Shown: positions 23,865-32,536 of the stretch, piece by piece
How the letters are laid out: the number at the start of each line of letters is the position of its first letter
How positions within the stretch are numbered: position 1 is the stretch's first letter
Assembly: GCF_009649845.1 (NCBI RefSeq)
Contig: NZ_WJIE01000013.1
Coordinates: forward strand, 159,836-223,835
Source of the DNA: Polyangium spumosum
GTDB taxonomy: Bacteria > Myxococcota_A > Polyangia > Polyangiales > Polyangiaceae
Direction of reading: 5' to 3'
Length of the DNA: 64,000 nt
The notes under the pieces: model-generated
The model's database searches: none
Told to the model about the DNA's origin: nothing
The model's input: the letters and a program-made list of their open reading frames with translations, nothing else
Program-made: the position numbers and the translations under genes

Positions 23865-24611
23865 GTGCGGAGCATCTGCTATCGGTTTCCCGACCCTCGG
23901 CAGTTCGAGCAGATGATCGGTTCGGCGGGGGACTCCGAGCTCGAGCTCGGCCTTCCTTCCGGCGAATCGGTGGAAGACGGCGAGTGGGTGCTCGCCATCT
24001 TCGACGTCGGTCCGGAGAGACGGGCCACGTCCGCGGCGGCGCGCGCCTCGATCGGCCCGGAGGGTCCCCTTCTCGCGTTCGAACCTCGTGACTGGCGCAG
24101 GCTCTCGGACTTCGCGGCGATCGAGGCGTTCCATCGCCCCTCGTCGCGGCCGCCGCCCCTGCGCGCCTCGCAGCCGGAGATCGAGCTGCCGCCGAGCCTG
24201 CCGCGCTCGTGGCCCCCGAAGGGCGGCGAAGGCGCGCAGATCCTCGTCGTCGACGACGACCCCGACATCCGCGACGTGGTGAGCGCGATGCTCGAAGCCG
24301 TGGGCCTCGTGGTCACGACACGCACGAGCGCCGAGGAGGCGCTCGAGACCGTGCAGCGCGAGCGCTTCGACCTGCTCGTACTCGACTGGAACCTGCCGAA
24401 GATGACGGGCATCGAGCTCTGTCGGCTGATCCGGCGCGAGCTCAACGTGAGCTTGCCGGTCCTGTTCTTGACGGCGAACGCGTCGAGCCAGGACATGGTC
24501 GAGGCGTTCGCGAGCGGCGCTGACGACTACGTGGTCAAGCCCTTCCGCGCGCCCGAGCTCGGGGCGCGTATCTTCAGCCTGCTGCGGCGGACGATAGCTC
24601 GAGGAGCGTGA
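23865..24611 (+). CDS. Response regulator with N-terminal PilZ-like or unassigned domain
   Basis: A 248-residue protein. The C-terminal half is a CheY-like receiver: acidic cluster ILVVDDDPDIRD (D130-D132), phosphoacceptor D174 in LVLDWNLPKMTG, T203 in VLFLTAN and K225 in DDYVVKPF. The first 95 residues contain WVLAIFDVGPERR followed by basic/Pro-rich linker residues and could be a PilZ-like domain, but the RxxxR and DxSxxG signature is not clear. No DNA-binding domain follows, so it signals through protein contacts. No histidine kinase is adjacent. The 3' end overlaps the convergent phosphoesterase gene by 38 bp. Confidence 0.8.
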   Translation: MRSICYRFPDPRQFEQMIGSAGDSELELGLPSGESVEDGEWVLAIFDVGPERRATSAAARASIGPEGPLLAFEPRDWRRLSDFAAIEAFHRPSSRPPPLRASQPEIELPPSLPRSWPPKGGEGAQILVVDDDPDIRDVVSAMLEAVGLVVTTRTSAEEALETVQRERFDLLVLDWNLPKMTGIELCRLIRRELNVSLPVLFLTANASSQDMVEAFASGADDYVVKPFRAPELGARIFSLLRRTIARGA

Positions 24612-25758
24612 TCTCCGCGGGCGCGCCCACGCGCATCGGCGGGCCCCAGTAGCCCGTCCCGCGGCTGACGTAGATCTGCGTGTCGCCGAGCTTGTCGAGG
24701 CCCGCGACGAAGGGCTGCTGCAGGCGCACGAGCATCGTCGCGGGGAAGATCTGCCCGCCGTGCGTGTGGCCGCTGATCTGCAGGCCCACGCCCGCCGCGG
24801 CGGCCTCGAAGATCTGGCGCGGCTGGTGCGCGAGCAGGACGAGCTCGCGGCTCGGATCACGGCCGGCGAGCGCCTTCGCGAGGTCGGGGCCGTGGCCCTT
24901 CGCGTACGAGCCGCCCGTCCAGTCGTCGACGCCCGCGAGGTCGAAGCTCGCCGCGCCCTCGCCGATCGTCACGCGCTCGTTGTGCAGCACGCGCACGCCG
25001 ATCCGCGCGAGCTCCTCCATCCACGGCCCCACGCCCGAGTAGTACTCGTGGTTGCCCGTGACGAAGTAGACGCCGTACTTCGCGCGTAGATCCCCGAGCG
25101 GCGCGACGTGCTCGCGCAGCGCCTCGACCGAGCCGTCGACGAGGTCCCCCGTGATGACGACGACGTGAGGATCGAGCGCGTTCACGCGGCCGACGATCTC
25201 CGCGAGCCACGCGCGCCCGATCATCGGGCCGATGTGCACGTCCGTGAGCTGCACGATGCGGAAGGCCGACATCTCCTTCGGCAACCTGCGCAGCGCGACC
25301 GGCACCTTGCGCACCGCGACCTCGCCGAGCGCCTCCGCCGCGCCCGAGCCCGCGAGGCCAAACGTGATCATCCCGGCCGAACCGGCGATCGTGCGCGAGA
25401 GGAACATGCGCCGCGCCTCGTCGAGCGGGCGCGCCGAGAACTTCGAGAGCGCGTGCACCGCGGCGCGCATGGGCTCGCTGAGGAGCAGCGCCGAGGCGAG
25501 CAGCGCGGCGATCCCCATCCACGAGTACACGACGAACGAGAGCAGCGCGGACAACGAGCGCGGCAAGGTCCGCCCGAAGATCAGCGCCACGGGCAGCGCG
25601 ACGCCGAGCCCGACGAGCAGGCGCTTGCCCCAGGTCTGCACGCGCGCGTGCAGCGCCGGCGCGCGCAACATGCGGTGCCAGAGGTAGTAGTGGACCGCGC
25701 CGACGAGCAGGGCGAAGACGCCGAGGAAGATCGCGTACTGGAGGAGGGAGCGCTGCAC
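24574..25758 (-). CDS. Membrane-anchored metallophosphoesterase (YaeI-like)
   Basis: A 394-residue protein with GTG start. Four N-terminal hydrophobic segments (about 7-25, 47-62, 70-92, with a fourth near 124-140) anchor a calcineurin-like phosphoesterase domain (about 165-394). Dinuclear metal ligands are all visible: D173 and H175 in QLTDVHIGP, D205 in TGDLVDG, N236-H237 in GNHEYY, H311 in LLAHQP, and H331/H333 in SGHTHGGQ. This matches the YaeI/YkoQ branch, thought to hydrolyse lipid-linked or UDP-linked pyrophosphates. It ends inside the response-regulator gene (38-bp tail overlap). Confidence 0.88.
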   Translation of the reverse strand: MQRSLLQYAIFLGVFALLVGAVHYYLWHRMLRAPALHARVQTWGKRLLVGLGVALPVALIFGRTLPRSLSALLSFVVYSWMGIAALLASALLLSEPMRAAVHALSKFSARPLDEARRMFLSRTIAGSAGMITFGLAGSGAAEALGEVAVRKVPVALRRLPKEMSAFRIVQLTDVHIGPMIGRAWLAEIVGRVNALDPHVVVITGDLVDGSVEALREHVAPLGDLRAKYGVYFVTGNHEYYSGVGPWMEELARIGVRVLHNERVTIGEGAASFDLAGVDDWTGGSYAKGHGPDLAKALAGRDPSRELVLLAHQPRQIFEAAAAGVGLQISGHTHGGQIFPATMLVRLQQPFVAGLDKLGDTQIYVSRGTGYWGPPMRVGAPAEITLLELSSAAAG

Positions 25759-25815
25759 GGACGGAGGATGCCACGCGTTCGCGCGGGGCGCTCCGCCCAG
25801 GCCGCTTCGATCACA

Positions 25816-26679
25816 CTACTTCACGCAGACGCCGATGCCGTCGGGGAAGCTGTCGGCGCCGCCCTGGCAGAACATGCCGTCGGGGCAGTCGCTCCCGCCC
25901 GTGTGGCAGAGCGCGAGGCACTTCTTGAACGCGGCCACGCAGAGGTAACCCGCGGCGCAGGGGCACGGATCGTCGAGGTAACCCGCGCCCGGATCGACGC
26001 AGCTCGTCGTGCCGTCCTCGCGCACGAGCGTGCACGTCTGGCCTGCGGGGCACGAGGTGTCGTCGAGCAGCGTGCACTCCGTCGCGGGGATACACACGGG
26101 GATGGCGAGCGGCGCGGCGTTCAGCGTGTCGTCGGCCATCGGCGCGGGCGCGCAGTACGTGTCCTCGGGGCAGGCCGCGACCGCGCCGCAGCAGTAGGGC
26201 CTGCACGAGCCGACGCTCGAGCCCGTGAGCGCGCAGCCGTGCCCCTGCACGCAGTCGCTCGCGCGTGTGCACGGGTCGCCGGTCTGCGAGAAGCCCGGCG
26301 TCAAACACTGGGCCGACGCGCCGTTCGGGGTCGGCACGATCTGACACGACACGAGGGGCGCGCCGTCCTCGGGGTTCATCGCGACGCTGCATCCGAGCGC
26401 GCTCTCGCCCGACATGCAGCCGGCGCCGCAGAGCTCGGTGTACGACGTGTTGCCGTCGGGCGCCGGGTTCGGCGAGGGGAACGTGATGTCGCCCGTGTTC
26501 CCGCCCGCGCCGCCGCCCGTGGGGGGCGGTTCGACCTCCGGGCCCGTGCCTGCGAAGTTGTCGCCCCCGCGATCGGACGCCAGCGAAGCGGTCTCGAACT
26601 GCATGCTGCATGCGCCGCCGAGGACAGACGCAGCCGCGAGCGAGGAGAGGAGGGAAAGCGAGGTGAGGAAGCGCTTCAT
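25816..26679 (-). CDS. Cys-rich lipoprotein, function unknown
   Basis: A 287-residue protein. The start at 26679 gives MKRFLTSLSLLSSLAAASVLGGAC, a textbook lipoprotein signal with the Cys at residue 24. A Gly/Pro/Thr linker leads to a domain with many cysteines arranged in short spacings (CGAGCMSGESALGC, CRPYCCGAVAACPEDTYC, CPCAAGYLCVAAFKKCLALC), suggesting EGF-like or knottin disulfide knots. It resembles the Cys-rich lipoprotein at 2163 in design, though not in sequence order. No function can be assigned. It is convergent with nothing; the next gene upstream on the same strand ends about 220 bp away. Confidence 0.75.
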   Translation of the reverse strand: MKRFLTSLSLLSSLAAASVLGGACSMQFETASLASDRGGDNFAGTGPEVEPPPTGGGAGGNTGDITFPSPNPAPDGNTSYTELCGAGCMSGESALGCSVAMNPEDGAPLVSCQIVPTPNGASAQCLTPGFSQTGDPCTRASDCVQGHGCALTGSSVGSCRPYCCGAVAACPEDTYCAPAPMADDTLNAAPLAIPVCIPATECTLLDDTSCPAGQTCTLVREDGTTSCVDPGAGYLDDPCPCAAGYLCVAAFKKCLALCHTGGSDCPDGMFCQGGADSFPDGIGVCVK

Positions 26680-26857
26680 GGTGGAGGCCATAAGAAGGGG
26701 TCGAGCGCGTGATGGAACGCCCGAGTTTATCACCGCGGCTCATTCACGTCCCGTGCCGCTCGCCGCTTCCGCACGGAGACGACGCGCCAAGATCCTGGCT
26801 CCCGCGCCAGGCATGACGTCCGTGTCGTGGCCTGATGTGTGAAGGGCACAGCCGCAC

Positions 26858-26898
26858 CTCCCCTCTCCCGCGAGGGAGAGGAGAGGGGCTGGGGTGAG
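26858..26898. repeat. Dispersed GC hairpin element, copy B
   Basis: CCCCTCTCCC (26860-26869) pairs with GGGAGAGGAG (26874-26883, one mismatch) around the GNRA-type loop GCGA, then GGGGCTGGGGTGAGG. It ends one base before the stop codon of the propeller gene (26900, minus strand), so it lies in the 3' end of that transcript. Confidence 0.75.
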
Positions 26899-26899
26899 G

Positions 26900-28969
26900 T
26901 TACTTCGCTTCGACGTCGCGCGTGACCACGTTGCCCGCGCTGTCGTAGACGCGGACGGCCACGATGTGCGCCCCGGGCGGCACGATGGAGCTGACGTCGA
27001 CGTCGAAGGCCTCCGCGGGCTCGTCGAGCACGCCGTCGCTCGGGAAGAGCGGGCGCCACTCGTCGGAGCCGGCGATCGAGACCTCGATGCGGGCGATGGG
27101 GCCGAGCCCGTCGACGACCTCGCCCTTGAGCTTGCGGCCTTGCATCGCGAGGGCCTTGTAGACGGGCGGCGTGTTGTCGACGAGGACCGTGGCCGACTCG
27201 AGCGAGTGCTTCTGCACGCGGTCGGGCGGGTTCGCGAGCTCGTCCGTCGCCTCGACGAGGATGCGGTAGGGGCCCTCGGGCAGGCCGGTCGTGTCCCAGT
27301 CGAGCTCGGGCCGCGTGAGCTTCTCGCCCGGCTTCTGCACGCTGCGCCACGTGCTCTGGCCTTCGAGGCGGTAGGAGACGCGGTAACGTAGCTCGTCCTG
27401 GTCGGGGTTGTCGACCTTCCACGTGAGCTTGAGCGAGCTCGACGGCTTCGGCGCCTCGCCGCCCGAGGAGACCATGCCCGTCTTGCCGCTGTTCTTGCTG
27501 CTGTTCTTCGCCGTCGCGTCGATCGACGTGACGACCGCGCGCGCGTTGTCGGTGACGAAGTAGAGCGTGACCTCGCGCAGCACGGCCTTCGGGTCGCGGC
27601 TCCATCGCGCGCGGATCTGCACGTAACGGCCCGGCGGGCTCTGGACGTCGCCGGGCGCGCCGAGGCCCGCCGACCACGCGCTCCACGTCGCGTCGGGCGT
27701 CTCGGTGTTGCCGCTGCGCGTGGAGAGCTCGAGCTGACCCTCCGAGCGCCACGCGAGGCGCCCGAACGTCGCGCGCAGGCCCGCGTCGAGCACCTTGCTC
27801 GTCCACACGGCGTCGGCGCCGCCCGTGCCCTTGATCTCGCGGAACACCACGGGGTCGGTGGTCGCGAGGAAGCGCTGCTTGCCGCTCACCACGATGGCGC
27901 CGATCTGGCGCTCGTCCGTGTCGGCCACGAGGCTCGCGACGTGCGCGTCGTCCACCGTGTAGATGCGGCCCTCGGCGCCCGTGCCGACGTACGGCGCGCC
28001 CGCGTCGTCGACCGCGAGCGAGACGTAGTGCGACTCGTTGTCCGTGAGGAGCTGCTCGGCGATGCCGTCCTTGCCGAAGCGGTAGAGCGCGCCCTTGCCG
28101 GGCTTGCCGGGCTTCGTCGACTGCGGGGCGGCGGGGCCGGCCTTGTTGCGCTTCGGCGGCGCGAAGCTCTCGGTCATCTTGTTCGCGACCACGAACATCG
28201 AGCCGCTCTTGTTGAACGCGATCGCCTTCACCTCGTCGGCGTCGAAGTCGTACGCGACCGTCGCGCGGCCCGGGCCCGTGATCTTGTAGAGCAGGCCCTT
28301 GCCGTTCGAGCCCGCGTAGAGCGCGCCGTCGTCGGCGACCGCGAGCGAGACGATGTGCGCCTCGTCGCTGTCGAAGTGGACCTGCGCCTTGCCCGCTTGA
28401 TCGACGCGGAAGACCTTGCCCTCGGCGCCGGTCGCCACGTAGAGCGCCTTGTTCTTCGTGTCGAACGCGAGCGCCCAGACGTCCTCCGCGCCCGGCAGAT
28501 CACCAAACGCCGCCGCGGGGCCGCCGTTGCCGCCGCCCGCGGGCAAGCGGTAGAGCTTGCCGTCGGGGAACGTGCCTGCGATGACGTCGCCGTTCCAGGC
28601 GACGACCATCGAGCTCACGGCCATCCCGCCCGTCGTCGCGACGAGCGTGGCCTTGCCGCCCGTGACCTTGAAGATCTTGCCGTCGCTGCCGGTGCCGAGC
28701 AGCACCGAGCCGTCGGGCAGCACGACGGAGCTCCACACGCTGCTCGCGTCCTGCACGGGGATCGAGCCGAGCGTGAGGCCCGCGCGCACGTTGCCGTTGG
28801 AGTCGACGCTGACGCCCGTCAGGTCGCCGCCCTTGAGCTCTTCGATCGTGTCGAGCTGGAAGGTGCGGGTGCCGACGGCGCGGGCCGTCTGCGCGGGGAC
28901 GACGGCGGCGGCGAGGACGAGCGCGCCGATGCCGAGGCGCGCGAGCTTTCCGGGGGAGAGGCGTGTCAT
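26900..28969 (-). CDS. Secreted beta-propeller-like protein with C-terminal Ig-like domain
   Basis: A 689-residue exported protein. The start at 28969 gives an Arg/Lys N-terminus and hydrophobic stretch ending at ARAVGTRTF. Residues about 50-380 are repeats of GTGSDGKIFKV / GDVIAGTFPDGKLYRL / LYVATGAEGKVFRVD / LYAGSNGKGLLYKI type, i.e. a propeller with blades about 40-50 residues long. Then a galactose-binding-like region, and a fibronectin/Ig-like C-terminal part (RYRVSYRLEGQSTWR, GPYRILVEATDELANPP, VDNTPPVYKAL). Likely extracellular, perhaps adhesive. It lies 37 bp behind the S55 protease gene on the same strand, so the two form an operon. Confidence 0.82.
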   Translation of the reverse strand: MTRLSPGKLARLGIGALVLAAAVVPAQTARAVGTRTFQLDTIEELKGGDLTGVSVDSNGNVRAGLTLGSIPVQDASSVWSSVVLPDGSVLLGTGSDGKIFKVTGGKATLVATTGGMAVSSMVVAWNGDVIAGTFPDGKLYRLPAGGGNGGPAAAFGDLPGAEDVWALAFDTKNKALYVATGAEGKVFRVDQAGKAQVHFDSDEAHIVSLAVADDGALYAGSNGKGLLYKITGPGRATVAYDFDADEVKAIAFNKSGSMFVVANKMTESFAPPKRNKAGPAAPQSTKPGKPGKGALYRFGKDGIAEQLLTDNESHYVSLAVDDAGAPYVGTGAEGRIYTVDDAHVASLVADTDERQIGAIVVSGKQRFLATTDPVVFREIKGTGGADAVWTSKVLDAGLRATFGRLAWRSEGQLELSTRSGNTETPDATWSAWSAGLGAPGDVQSPPGRYVQIRARWSRDPKAVLREVTLYFVTDNARAVVTSIDATAKNSSKNSGKTGMVSSGGEAPKPSSSLKLTWKVDNPDQDELRYRVSYRLEGQSTWRSVQKPGEKLTRPELDWDTTGLPEGPYRILVEATDELANPPDRVQKHSLESATVLVDNTPPVYKALAMQGRKLKGEVVDGLGPIARIEVSIAGSDEWRPLFPSDGVLDEPAEAFDVDVSSIVPPGAHIVAVRVYDSAGNVVTRDVEAK

Positions 28970-29006
28970 GCGAGGAGCTTTCTTCGGGCGGAGGAGGGAG
29001 GGAGGT

Positions 29007-30962
29007 TCAGCGAAGGACGTCACGGACTTTCACGCGCACGGTGTCGCGACCGACCATGAACTGCTTCAGCGGCACGGCGGTCTGCACCTGCGCGACGAAC
29101 ATCTCGGGCATGTCGGAGTCGGTGCTCGATCGGAGTGTGTCGAGGGCGCCGGCGGGCAGGCGCGAGGCGAGCTTGCCCTTGTAGGAGGCGCCGTTCTCGC
29201 GCAGCCGGAACGAGGCGACGATGCTCTCCGGATCGAAGGTCTGGTTCGGCAGGTTCGCGACGAGCTGCGCCACGGTCTCGGGCGAGGGCAGCGGGCGCTC
29301 GACCTCGTAGCCGGGGGCGAGCTCGATCTCGACGTCGCGGCCCGCGAGCTCCTTGGGCACGTCGACCTCGATGATCTTCGTCTCGGTCTTGCCCTGGAAG
29401 CGCTGCAGCTCGAGCTGGATGCGCACCTTCGAGCCCGCGTCGATCTCGGCCTCGAGGACCTTGGCGCCGCGCAGCGTGACGACCTCGCGCTCGTAGGAGA
29501 CGCGCACCTCGGTCTCGACGCCCTCGATGGTCACCTTCTCCCAGGGGTTGTTGAGGAGCGAGCCGACCGCGCGCACGAGGCGGCCACGCACGAAGTCCTC
29601 GGGGCCGGGCGGGTTGCCGCTGCCGGCGCCGAAGTCCGTCAGCGTGATCGTGCCCCAGCGGCCGATCTTGAGCTTGCTCGTGGCGCGGTAGGTGAGGTCG
29701 TTGCGCTCGGAGGCCGAGGTCTCGAACGCGTTGCCGATCGCCATCGCCACGAACGTGGGCGAGAGGAATTGGTCGTGCGCGATCTCCATGTTCCACGTCG
29801 GCTTCGGGATGCCCGGCGCCTGGATGGTGACCTTCATCGGGAAGACGGGCGCCTTCACGCCCGCGTCGACGACGATGGCGGCCTGGCGATCGTTGACGAG
29901 CGCGCCGACGGAGCGCACGGCCTCGCCGATCTTGAAGCTCCGGTTCTGGCTCGCCATGATCCAGTGCACGCGCGCGACGGCCGTGGGCAGGGCCTCGACG
30001 CCGCCGCCGAGCATGGGGTGACCGAAGGCGACGAGCTTGTCGCCGCTCACGCGCGTGACCGTGCCGAGGCCCATCGCGGACATGTCGCCGCGGATCATCT
30101 CGACGCCGATCGCGCCGCCGTCGACGAACTTCGTGGGCGCGTCGGGCGCGGGCTTCGTCGACGAGCCGCCGCCGGCCTGGAGCGGCTCGAGGCCCATGGG
30201 CCCGAGGATGTTCTGCGCGATGCGGAGCGACGTGCCCGAGAGGCCGCCGAGCATGATGGGCGTGGACGCGCGCGCGAGCGAGCTGCCCTCGGGCGGCGCG
30301 AGCATGCTGGCCGCGCGTGAGGCGAGCTGCGTGGCGTGCCCATGGAGGTCGTACCCCTCGGGGGCGCCGCGGAAGGCGCGCGCGTGTTTGTCGCGCTTGA
30401 CCTTTCCTTCGTCCTCGGCCGAGGGCAGGGGGCTGCGTCCGGGCAGCGGCACGATGGCCTTGGGGATGGGGCGGGCCATCTCGTCGAGCATCGACTTGAT
30501 GGGCGTGACGCCGGCGATGGGCTCGACGCCGAAGAGCCAGCCGTACGCGTAGGCGCCGATCATCTTGCCATTGAGGTAGATGGGGCTGCCGCTCATGCCG
30601 CCGACGGTGCGGGCGACCTCGAGGCGCGGGTGGTTCGGCGTCTTGATCAGGATCAGATCCTGGTTTGGCCGGAAATTGCGGAGCGTGGAGATGATCTCCA
30701 CGTCGAAGCGCTCGGGGTTCGTCCCTGAGAACACGGTGAGGCCGTAGCCCTTCATGCCGGGTTTGACCTCGGAGACGGGCAACGTATCCGGCGGGTCCGT
30801 GATGGCCTCGGCGACGCCGACGCCCACGAGGGCGCTCGTGATCACGCCGAGGGCGAGGCCCGCGGGCACGACGCGTGAGCCCGGGAGGAGCCGGTCGAGG
30901 AGCGAAGATCGAGGAGAGGAGGGACGATCTGTGTCTCGGACGGGGATGAGGCTTCTCGTCAC
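29007..30962 (-). CDS. SpoIVB-type (S55-like) peptidase domain protein
   Basis: A 651-residue protein with an N-terminal membrane helix (about 32-53). Residues 115-160 carry VGGMSGSPIYLNGKMIGAYAYGW and PIAGVTPIKSML, the serine block of peptidase family S55 with S124 as candidate nucleophile. The histidine block, TVTRVSGDKLVAFGHPM (H315), comes about 190 residues later. In SpoIVB, as I recall it, the His precedes the Ser, so the order looks permuted. The C-terminal 300 residues are beta-rich. It may cut envelope proteins or act as a non-catalytic scaffold. GTG start; TAAGCT box 6 nt upstream. The propeller gene follows at 37 bp. Confidence 0.75.
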   Translation of the reverse strand: MTRSLIPVRDTDRPSSPRSSLLDRLLPGSRVVPAGLALGVITSALVGVGVAEAITDPPDTLPVSEVKPGMKGYGLTVFSGTNPERFDVEIISTLRNFRPNQDLILIKTPNHPRLEVARTVGGMSGSPIYLNGKMIGAYAYGWLFGVEPIAGVTPIKSMLDEMARPIPKAIVPLPGRSPLPSAEDEGKVKRDKHARAFRGAPEGYDLHGHATQLASRAASMLAPPEGSSLARASTPIMLGGLSGTSLRIAQNILGPMGLEPLQAGGGSSTKPAPDAPTKFVDGGAIGVEMIRGDMSAMGLGTVTRVSGDKLVAFGHPMLGGGVEALPTAVARVHWIMASQNRSFKIGEAVRSVGALVNDRQAAIVVDAGVKAPVFPMKVTIQAPGIPKPTWNMEIAHDQFLSPTFVAMAIGNAFETSASERNDLTYRATSKLKIGRWGTITLTDFGAGSGNPPGPEDFVRGRLVRAVGSLLNNPWEKVTIEGVETEVRVSYEREVVTLRGAKVLEAEIDAGSKVRIQLELQRFQGKTETKIIEVDVPKELAGRDVEIELAPGYEVERPLPSPETVAQLVANLPNQTFDPESIVASFRLRENGASYKGKLASRLPAGALDTLRSSTDSDMPEMFVAQVQTAVPLKQFMVGRDTVRVKVRDVLR

Positions 30963-30968
30963 GCGCCG

Positions 30969-30974
30969 AGCTTA
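30969..30974 (-). promoter_or_regulatory. TANNNT box before the S55 peptidase gene
   Basis: On the minus strand TAAGCT is followed by CGGCGC and the GTG at 30962. It is divergent from the box at 31094. Confidence 0.5.
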
Positions 30975-31093
30975 GCGTGAAATTGGAACGGGGACAGAGC
31001 TCACACGCGGGATCGATCGTGGTGTTCGGGGGCGGTTCGTGGGAAAGGGCGCAGGCTGACCGCGAAGTCGAGGCGAGGCGCGGCGAGGCGCGC

Positions 31094-31099
31094 TAGGCT
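31094..31099 (+). promoter_or_regulatory. TANNNT box before the small membrane protein gene
   Basis: TAGGCT, then CGGCGC, then the GTG at 31106: box and spacer resemble those before the methyltransferase and S55 genes. Confidence 0.5.
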
Positions 31100-31105
31100 C
31101 GGCGC

Positions 31106-31357
31106 GTGTCCGGCAAGGACGTTGCCGTCGTCGTCCTCCTCGTCGTGGGGTTCGCCGCGTTCGTGACCACGCACGTGTGGCTCGCGGCGAGGCTCTTTCG
31201 CCACGAGAGCTCGCGCCTGCGCGGGGTGATCGCGCTCTTTTGCCCGCCGCTCGCGCCGATCTGGGGATATCGACGCGGGCTCCGGAGAGGCGCGGCGCTC
31301 TGGGTGGTGTCGCTGTTGACGTACGTGGTGGCGCGGGTCGTCGCGCAATTCGCGTGA
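31106..31357 (+). CDS. Small two-helix membrane protein
   Basis: An 83-residue protein, GTG start, preceded at 6 nt by a TAGGCT box. It has a first membrane helix at about 6-28 (AVVVLLVVGFAAFVTTHVWLAARLF), a basic loop with CPPLAPIWGYRRG, and a second helix at about 63-81. Its orientation would place the basic loop in the cytoplasm. Family not recognised; it may be a small regulator or assembly factor. It converges on the lipoprotein gene with 9 bp between stops. Confidence 0.65.
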   Translation: MSGKDVAVVVLLVVGFAAFVTTHVWLAARLFRHESSRLRGVIALFCPPLAPIWGYRRGLRRGAALWVVSLLTYVVARVVAQFA

Positions 31358-31366
31358 AACGCGGAT

Positions 31367-32089
31367 TCAGCGCGTGAGCGGCTCGGGGGCTTGTTTGACG
31401 TGGCGCTCCCAGACGAGCTGGCTCGCGCCCTCGGCGACCCAGCGATCGCGCACCTTCGTGGCGATGGCGCGGTGCTCGGTGGCGACGACGGCGAAACCCT
31501 GGACGAGGCAGGTGCCGGGGAAGGATTGGTAGGCGGCGATGGCGCCGACGTAATCGTCGCGGCCGAGCAAGCTGTCGAGCCTGCCTTCGACGAGGTCGAC
31601 GATCAGGGGTCGGACCTCGGCGCCGACGCTCTGGGTCATGCGGACGCGTTGTCGTTCGCCGATGCGGACGCCGTTGGCGTCGGCGATGGGCGTGGCCATG
31701 TCGATGAACTTGGCGATGCAGGCCTCGGGCTCGTTGGGGCCTTCGATGGTGGTGTACCAGATGGAGGCGACGGCGAAGTGGTCGTCGCCGTAGCGGTACG
31801 AGGCGCGGGTGGGGTGTCCGAAGATGCGGACCCTGCGCCAGTTTTTCCAGTCGACGAGGGGGACGTGGAGGGTGTTCCAGAAGTCCTTGCGATGCCCCCA
31901 GGGCTCGGCGGTGAGGCGGGTGAGGGCGGCGATCTCGGGATCGTCGGCGTCGCCGCCGGGCTTCTCGCGGGTGACGGTCTTGGGGTTGGGCGGCGCGCCG
32001 GGGGGCTGGGTGTTGGTCTGCTGCTGCGAGGCGCATCCGCCGGCAGCGAGGAGTAGAGCCAAGAGAGGAAGCAGACGCGGCAGCAGCAT
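31367..32089 (-). CDS. Lipoprotein, function unknown
   Basis: A 240-residue protein. MLLPRLLPLLALLLAAGGC is a compact lipoprotein signal with the Cys at residue 19. A Gln/Pro linker (about 20-55) precedes a folded part with DFWNTLHVPLVDWKNWRRVRIFGHPTRASYRYGDDHFAVASIWYTT and two cysteines (ACIAKF, GTCLVQGF). No catalytic motif is evident. It is the gene immediately after the 21-bp repeat array on the same strand as the Uma2-like gene; a TACCTT box lies 33 nt upstream of its ATG. It may be an outer-membrane accessory protein. Confidence 0.72.
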   Translation of the reverse strand: MLLPRLLPLLALLLAAGGCASQQQTNTQPPGAPPNPKTVTREKPGGDADDPEIAALTRLTAEPWGHRKDFWNTLHVPLVDWKNWRRVRIFGHPTRASYRYGDDHFAVASIWYTTIEGPNEPEACIAKFIDMATPIADANGVRIGERQRVRMTQSVGAEVRPLIVDLVEGRLDSLLGRDDYVGAIAAYQSFPGTCLVQGFAVVATEHRAIATKVRDRWVAEGASQLVWERHVKQAPEPLTR

Positions 32090-32200
32090 GGGCGAGCCCC
32101 TCCGGAAGGACGAGCAGAGAAGGTAGCAGGTAGACGGAGGTCACGACGAGACCACGCAGCGCGAGGGCGAGATCGCGGAGGGCGAGGGCGAGCTCGGGGA

Positions 32201-32536
32201 CGTCGAGGACGAGGTCACGGTCGTCGAGGACGAGGTCACGGTCGTCGAGGACGAGGTCGCGGTCGTCGAGGACGAGGTCGCGGACGTCGAGGACGAGGTC
32301 GTGGACGTCGAGGACGAGGTCGGGGACGTCGAGGACGAGGTCACGGACGTCGAGGACGAGGTCACGGACGTCGAGGACGAGGTCACGGACGTCGAGGACG
32401 AGGTCACGGTCGTCGAGGACGAGGTCACGGTCGTCGAGGACGAGGTCGCGGTCGTCGAGGACGAGGTCACGGACGTCGAGGACGAGGTCACGGTCGTCGA
32501 GGACGAGGTCACGGTCGTCGAGGACGAGGTCGCGCG
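32201..32536. repeat. 21-bp tandem repeat array, 16 copies
   Basis: The unit is CGTCGAGGACGAGGTCACGGT; copies differ mainly at three positions, giving ACGGT, GCGGT, ACGGA, GTGGA or GGGGA endings. Degenerate copies continue back to about 32146. The array starts one base after the stop (32537) of the Uma2-like gene and ends 111 bp before the lipoprotein ATG. All frames are open because the unit is a multiple of three and contains no stop; one frame encodes VEDEVTV heptads, another Ser/Thr-rich TSSSTTV repeats. I treat it as non-coding. The rest of 32090-32200 holds a TACCTT box near 32123 and otherwise nothing I recognise. Confidence 0.85.

Noticed and set aside
25108..26712. 534-residue plus-strand ORF opposite the phosphoesterase and lipoprotein
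   Set aside because: It is an Arg/Ala-rich antisense frame and has none of the residues expected of a folded protein.
31106..31357. Toxin of a type I toxin-antitoxin pair
   Set aside because: The 83-residue protein has two membrane helices rather than one and no antisense RNA promoter is visible.
32141..32512. Minus-strand ORF of Ser/Thr-rich repeats (TSSSTTV) and the plus-strand VEDEV heptad ORF over the 21-bp array
   Set aside because: Both arise because a stop-free 21-bp unit keeps every frame open. There is no ribosome binding site or conserved N-terminus, so I list the array as a repeat, not a gene.
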